Assembly (NCBI GenBank): GCA_020627705.1
Contig: JAHDGJ010000019.1
Location: 1-64,000 of the forward strand
DNA: 64,000 nucleotides
Source: Saprospiraceae bacterium
GTDB taxonomy: Bacteria > Bacteroidota > Bacteroidia > Chitinophagales > Saprospiraceae
Reading direction: 5' to 3'
Shown here: piece after piece, positions 61,301 to 64,000 of the stretch
How positions within the stretch are numbered: the first letter of the stretch is position 1
Layout of the letters: each line of letters starts with the position of its first letter
Position numbers and translations under genes: made by a program
The notes under the pieces: generated by a model
Database searches by the model: none
The model's input: only the letters and a program-made list of their open reading frames with translations
Told to the model about the DNA's origin: nothing

Positions 61301-64000
61301 TCTCAATCGTCAACGAGATTGGAACCACAGTACACTGATTAGGTGCAAGCGGATTTGTAAGAGTATAAACTGCATCCGTTCCAGACAAAGACCATCCTGG
61401 GAAGGCACCCAGACCAGTATTTAATGAATATCCTGGTGGAATATAATCTGTAATGTCAACATTGTTTGCGGTAATATTACCTTGATTGCATACAGTTATA
61501 CCAAACAGAATATTTTGTCCGTATTGGTAGGGTCCTGGTGTTAGCACCTCCTTTCTTAGGGCCAAATCAAATATTGGCAATCGCTCACAATCGTGATCAT
61601 CTTCATCGGTAGCAGCTACTCCGTCTCCGACACTACCCGTACCATCTCCATCTAAATAATTATCGGCCGCACTAAATACTTGTCCACCTGCGTCATTGGT
61701 AAAAATCGCATCCGCATTAGAATCTTTATCCTCATCAGAAATGATGTTATCAAATTCATCCTCGTAAGAAAAAATCTCTGCATAATTATCCCAACCAGTT
61801 AGGTATTGACCAGCCTCAGCACAATCCAATACTGCACTTATTAGCACAGTCTCGCAAAGTCCAGGATAAATTTTAGAATTAATCTTTGTACTTGCCACTT
61901 TTGAAATTGGATCGAAAGTCCATGTCCCTGCGTTATTGGCACCGTAATTCAATGCCGCTGGGAATCGATCTAAAATTACTAGTTCTTCGACCGTGATATT
62001 ACCTTGGTTACATACCTCAATTTCGAAGAAAACATTTCCTCCTGGCAAGTATGGCGGAGGAGTCACAACAGTTTTTCTTAAAGCCATATCTACCACTCTA
62101 ATCCCTGCAGGATCGTGGTCATCTTCATCTTCACCCGCTAATGGCCCACATTCATTTATCTCATCATCATCTTCATCGCCAAAACAAACATCTCTTTCGG
62201 CACTTGAATCTGAAGCAGGGGTACTATCTGCATCATTGGCTGATTGATCTACATCACTGGCATCAGTGAAACTAATTATTTCACCATAGTTTGTATAATT
62301 TTTCAAACCACCTGATGTTTGAGTCAATTCTAGAATTACAATAACTGTAGAACTTGTTCCAGGCATTAAACTTGCCGAACCCGTTGGAGCGAACACGTAG
62401 GTGCCATTTGCATTCCATGTTGGATTATCTGCAGGATTAAATACCAATCCAACTGGGAAATAGTCCTCCACTACTACATTATTGACGGGCATATTACCCT
62501 GATTGAATACTTCAATAACAAATGGAATTTTATCACCGTAAGTACAATTTAAAGTATTTGTCGTTTTGCGTAATGCTAAATCAAAGATTTCAATTCGCTC
62601 ACAATCGTGGTCATCTTCATCAGTTGCCGCTACTCCATCTCCTGGAACTCCAGTACCATCGCCATCAACGAAGTTATCTGCAGGAGTATTTACTCCGCCA
62701 CCAGCATCATTGCCAGCGATTCCGTCAGGTGTACTATCTATATCTAATAGTAAGTCCCAGTTGCTATCCTCCAAATAATTGATTTCTGCACAATTATCGA
62801 AGACGCCCATTCCACCTTCCGTTTTCTTCAATTCGAGACAAATACTAATCGTTTCTGTCGCACAAGCTTCCAAGGTTTTAGTTTTATACGTTGCACTTGT
62901 ACCGTTAGATCCGAGTATCCAACCTTGATCACCGCCTGTTCCTAAAACGAAACCTTCAGAAAACATATCAACAACACCTACACTAGCTACATCAACATTT
63001 CCTTGATTCGTAACTTCAATATCAAAACATACTTCGTCTCCATATTGATATGGTCCAGAAGTAGTTTCAATTTTAGCAAGGGCAACATCGACGATATCTA
63101 TACCAGCTACATCATGATCGTCCTCATCTTCTCCCAAAGCAGGACCTTTGCCTAAAATGTTATCATCGTCTGCATCACCAGGCAATACAGAATTTTCAAC
63201 TACAGAGTTTGAACCTGGAGTACTGTCATAATCATTGGCAGACATATCAACCCCACTATTGTTTTCAGCGTAAGTAATTTCTGCATAGTTTGTCCAGTCT
63301 TTTCTATCACCTGATTTCCTTTCGACTACAAGAGAAATCGTCACAACTCTGCATTGATCTGGAGCCAAAGCCGTAGTTATAGTATTCACTGCATTTGTTC
63401 CAACCAACGCCCAACCCGGACTTGCACCAGCATCCAAACTAAATCCTGGCGGAATATAATCTGTGACATCAATATTATTTGCTGTCATGTTACCTTGATT
63501 ACATACGGTTATATCAAATTGAACACTTTGACCGTAGGCATAAGGTGGAGGAGTTACTACTTCTTTCCTCAATGCTAAGTCAAATATTGGTAACCGTTCA
63601 CAATCATGGTCATCTTCATCTGTCGCAGCCACTCCATCTCCTACGGCACCTGTGCCATCTCCATCTAAATAATTATCGGCTGCACTAAACACTTGACCAC
63701 CAGCATCATTTGAGGACAATGCATCAGCATTAGAGTCTTTGTCTTCTGCTGTAATATTATTATCAAATTCATCTTCAAAAGAGAATATCTCTGCACAATT
63801 ATCCCATGCCGTTAAATACTGGCCTCCTTCAACGCATCCCAAGATTGCACTAATCGTCAAGGTCTCACAGTTACCTGGGTAAATTTTAGAATTAATGATC
63901 GCTGCCGCATTACCAGAAAAAGGATCAAAATTCCATGTTGGGAAATTTCCAGGACCAAAAGTCATTCCTGCTGGAAAATTATCAAAAACAATAAGCTCTT
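55359..64000 (-). CDS. Giant T9SS surface protein C (partial, at least 2,879 aa; start outside window)
   Basis: The frame is open to the right edge. The codons beyond the first internal Met (63965) read ELIVFDNFPAG, which matches the equivalent place in later repeats, so the gene continues outside the window. It shows thirteen complete DUF11-like units plus part of another, three SdrD_B-like domains (GTVWEDCNGDGIRN, GETVWYDINQNNVLDA, GNRVWMDDNVDGLQ), a fibronectin-like domain (NVVSWATGNEVNVSHFEVER) and a T9SS sorting domain (DIAIYPNPAVDEVNVAIALD to HKKLMIL). It lacks the acidic tail of A and B, and its 3' end is not part of their 538-bp duplication. As for A and B, it is likely a long surface fibre exported by T9SS. 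The signal peptide and any head domain are not visible. Confidence 0.92.
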   Translation of the reverse strand, partial: ELIVFDNFPAGMTFGPGNFPTWNFDPFSGNAAAIINSKIYPGNCETLTISAILGCVEGGQYLTAWDNCAEIFSFEDEFDNNITAEDKDSNADALSSNDAGGQVFSAADNYLDGDGTGAVGDGVAATDEDDHDCERLPIFDLALRKEVVTPPPYAYGQSVQFDITVCNQGNMTANNIDVTDYIPPGFSLDAGASPGWALVGTNAVNTITTALAPDQCRVVTISLVVERKSGDRKDWTNYAEITYAENNSGVDMSANDYDSTPGSNSVVENSVLPGDADDDNILGKGPALGEDEDDHDVAGIDIVDVALAKIETTSGPYQYGDEVCFDIEVTNQGNVDVASVGVVDMFSEGFVLGTGGDQGWILGSNGTSATYKTKTLEACATETISICLELKKTEGGMGVFDNCAEINYLEDSNWDLLLDIDSTPDGIAGNDAGGGVNTPADNFVDGDGTGVPGDGVAATDEDDHDCERIEIFDLALRKTTNTLNCTYGDKIPFVIEVFNQGNMPVNNVVVEDYFPVGLVFNPADNPTWNANGTYVFAPTGSASLMPGTSSTVIVILELTQTSGGLKNYTNYGEIISFTDASDVDQSANDADSTPASDSSAERDVCFGDEDDDEINECGPLAGEDEDDHDPAGIRVVDMALRKTVVTPPPYLPGGNVFFEIEVCNQGNITVEELVILDRFPAALNYGANNAGTWTFDPISKVASTKINSKIYPGLCETVLISAVLDCAEAGQYLTGWDNYAEIFSYEDEFDNIISDEDKDSNADAIFTNDAGGQVFSAADNYLDGDGTGSVGDGVAATDEDDHDCERLPIFDLALRKEVLTPGPYQYGQNILFGITVCNQGNITANNVDITDYIPPGYSLNTGLGAFPGWSLSGTDAVYTLTNPLAPNQCTVVPISLTIERKSGDQKDWTNYAEITYAEDNAGVDMTASDYDSTPGSNSITENAVLPGDEDDDNILGKGPAFGEDEDDHDVAGIEIIDVALAKKEVTSGPYKYGDDVCYDLEITNQGNVAVASVGLVDQFAEGLSLSGTNVKEWTMVPNSNSASYKSKTIEPCETEVVQICLTINKSSGGAGAWDNCAEIHYLEDSDWNLMVDIDSTPDVINGNDAGGAVNTASDDYIDGDASGIPGDGVAATDEDDHDCERLELFDLALRKTANVLTCSYGDKVTFTIEVFNQGNTAVQGVMVQDYMPPGLVFNPADNPSWNTNGTIMIPGTIQPGASTSVTIILEVAQTSGGLKDWANYAEIISFMDLNGVVQSANDADSTPGSNGPHERAVCEGDEDDDEINECGLITGEDEDDHDVEGLRIVDVALNKTTNAVGPFRPGDLVLYTVMVCNQGNVVVDEIEVFDNIPSGLAFHESNFPLWLYDPVSRNALATFTDPIQPGVCASIDILLEVQCAEDLIYAYAWDNYAEIYSFEDDMDNDITSEDKDSQADAVFNNDAGGQPWCAADDYLDGDGTGVNGDCIAETDEDDHDPERIEIFDLALKKELVTYHDPYKYGQLLEFKITVCNQGNIGAQDIVIEDYLPAGYHFDVANNPGWSPWGNNARYTIPSIAVSTCEEVSIFLTTIMTDGGEKDWVNYAEVISANNENGEDRTMWDFDSMPGTNSAAENAVEPGHPEDGDDDLLSKDKGGEEDDHDTAGIELLDLALLKVTTNQFGPFCYGDQIIYNIVICNQGSIQADSIQVTDYIPCGFIYDDFNDIIAWEHDTILHRATRDFIGTLDPGACVSTSIFLNLQQCLDMDINTFTNFAEISQGVSTDPQYPDILDVDSCTDIIEDNDIGGTPDDPLEDDVITGDKCAGTDEDDHDPERVEVFDLALKKELVTINDPYKYGQLLQFDITVCNQGNVDARNIAVQDYLPEGFSFDAANNPGWLQIGASPVYVIPNSLIQDNCTTFPIFLTIEQTDGGEKDWVNYAEIISATDLNGVVRKDADSNPASNSAIENLVEPDHAGDNDIESTDRGGEEDDHDPAGIELLDLALRKKIVTPGPFKIGSMVEFEFEIFNQGSIQASEIKLIDYIPCGLIYQDSNDDLGWVLNGFTGNATFVRPDSLEPGDSFTTNIKFMVKECDEDCVQKWTNYGEIWSQDSDDPDYPNIGDVDSNTDFDPTNDVGGTVSVIGEDNNIDGDSCAGEDEDDHDPELVPVYDLALQKRSTVDGVVKKGLYRPGDIVDFEIEIHNQGSVDAINTLVTDYLNYGFSFDPLLNPGWTQNGDLIQYTITQAITPCDSELLVLKLEIISPPAATLGDWYNEAEISGGTDLSGTITCDADSYPDTDPDNDNDLVDGPDEDVIFNCGDNNDDVIDEHIDDPCDRGDDDEDDNDAAEVLVVGDLCGTVWEDCNGDGIRNETGYGIPGIRVEVYDASGQFVDYALTNGNGFYIVKDLIPSDYYIKVIKPDGYEVTFFRKGLFYDLDSDIDDSNGTCTSPISYIGGGDCDAGNFDVGLYMCIPVGETVWYDINQNNVLDAFENGINGMVVKIFREMDGEFMHWDTQISGHKPGTPSDDGYFKFCVPPGTYYLEIDIPKLGLVLNQANVGLNGTLSVTNLNESTVDNDFHFGGVTDQFTINCEVDQLCNIGAGFFPMAQVGNRVWMDDNVDGLQSPGEQGVAGVMIKAFDSNNNEVNTTTTDANGFYTMDYLGMDNYYLKVYPPVGTGVTDMDQGPEDQDSDFGNMYGPNTTAMITLAPGDNIQNIDAGLRSGVVPVEWLYVAAENRGKLNVVSWATGNEVNVSHFEVERSLNTANNFVKIGENVDSNSPSEGAEYNIEDLDLTFAGVYYYRIKQIDFNGEYSYSDVVSVRVEKSKNDIAIYPNPAVDEVNVAIALDEAQEVEMDLYDAKGSLVMKGLYKSFLENGSHEFKLNLRDIPKGSYSIAIKLKNETIHKKLMIL
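55920..57050 (-). repeat. Three SdrD_B-like domains in C
   Basis: Same order and spacing as in A and B. The second includes a HKPGTPSDDGYFKFC stretch conserved in all three proteins, but the rest is more diverged than A is from B. Confidence 0.85.
57051..64000 (-). repeat. Thirteen complete DUF11-like units (plus a partial one) in C
   Basis: Units average about 504 bp. A four-unit order repeats: FDLALRKEV, DVALAK, FDLALRK with a short TYGDK/SYGDK opening, then VDMALRK or VDVALNK. One cycle is about 2.0 kb (compare 63494 and 61481). After two cycles the order changes to a two-unit alternation (FDLALKKELVT, LLDLAL), and the last unit resembles the last unit of B. DNA between cycles differs at many third positions. 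Confidence 0.88.

Overview
The window looks like a chromosomal segment from a member of the Bacteroidota, most likely a Saprospiria-like (Lewinella/Saprospira type) marine or wastewater bacterium. The grounds are an AT-rich sequence, very large secreted proteins carrying DUF11, HYR and SdrD_B-like repeats with type IX secretion (T9SS) C-terminal sorting domains, and a TAnnTTTG-type promoter element. This assignment comes from family content only. I see no rRNA, tRNA, CRISPR array, transposase or phage gene. All genes but one lie on the minus strand.

Left part (1-6034, minus strand): a compact gene run reading leftwards. It begins with a RaiA/HPF-like ribosome-binding protein and two small conserved genes. 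A transporter set follows: an ABC exporter with an unusually degenerate ATPase domain, an HlyD-type adaptor, a hot-dog thioesterase and a TolC-type outer-membrane protein cut by the window edge. A divergent TetR-family gene (6143-6817, plus strand) faces the run across a 108-bp spacer that holds a perfect 19-bp operator-like palindrome.

Middle part (6870-11776, minus strand): a PQQ-type sugar dehydrogenase lipoprotein, then a 1,225-residue fusion of a metallophosphoesterase, a possible kinase-like domain and an Omp85/BamA-like barrel.

Right part (11972-64000, minus strand), about four fifths of the window: three tandem giant surface-protein genes of 5,767, 7,928 and at least 2,879 residues (called A, B and C here), with a 454-residue T9SS protein between B and C. 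A, B and C share a C-terminal stalk: DUF11-like units, three SdrD_B-like domains, a fibronectin-like domain and a sorting domain. They differ in their outer regions. A carries 37 HYR-like units arranged in alternating four-unit cassettes. B carries a large N-terminal head, six calcium-loop units and 18 cysteine-rich units in a strict three-type cycle that I do not recognise. C, as far as visible, is DUF11-like units only. These are probably cell-surface adhesins comparable in scale to SprB.

Regulation visible in the sequence: A, B and the 454-residue gene each have the same 28-bp inverted repeat upstream. Gene A also has a run of nine C residues (minus strand) close to its predicted transcription start and a strong hairpin immediately before its start codon. 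The 3' ends of A and B, including the terminator, are near-identical and include a 314-bp stretch with no differences, pointing to recent gene conversion.
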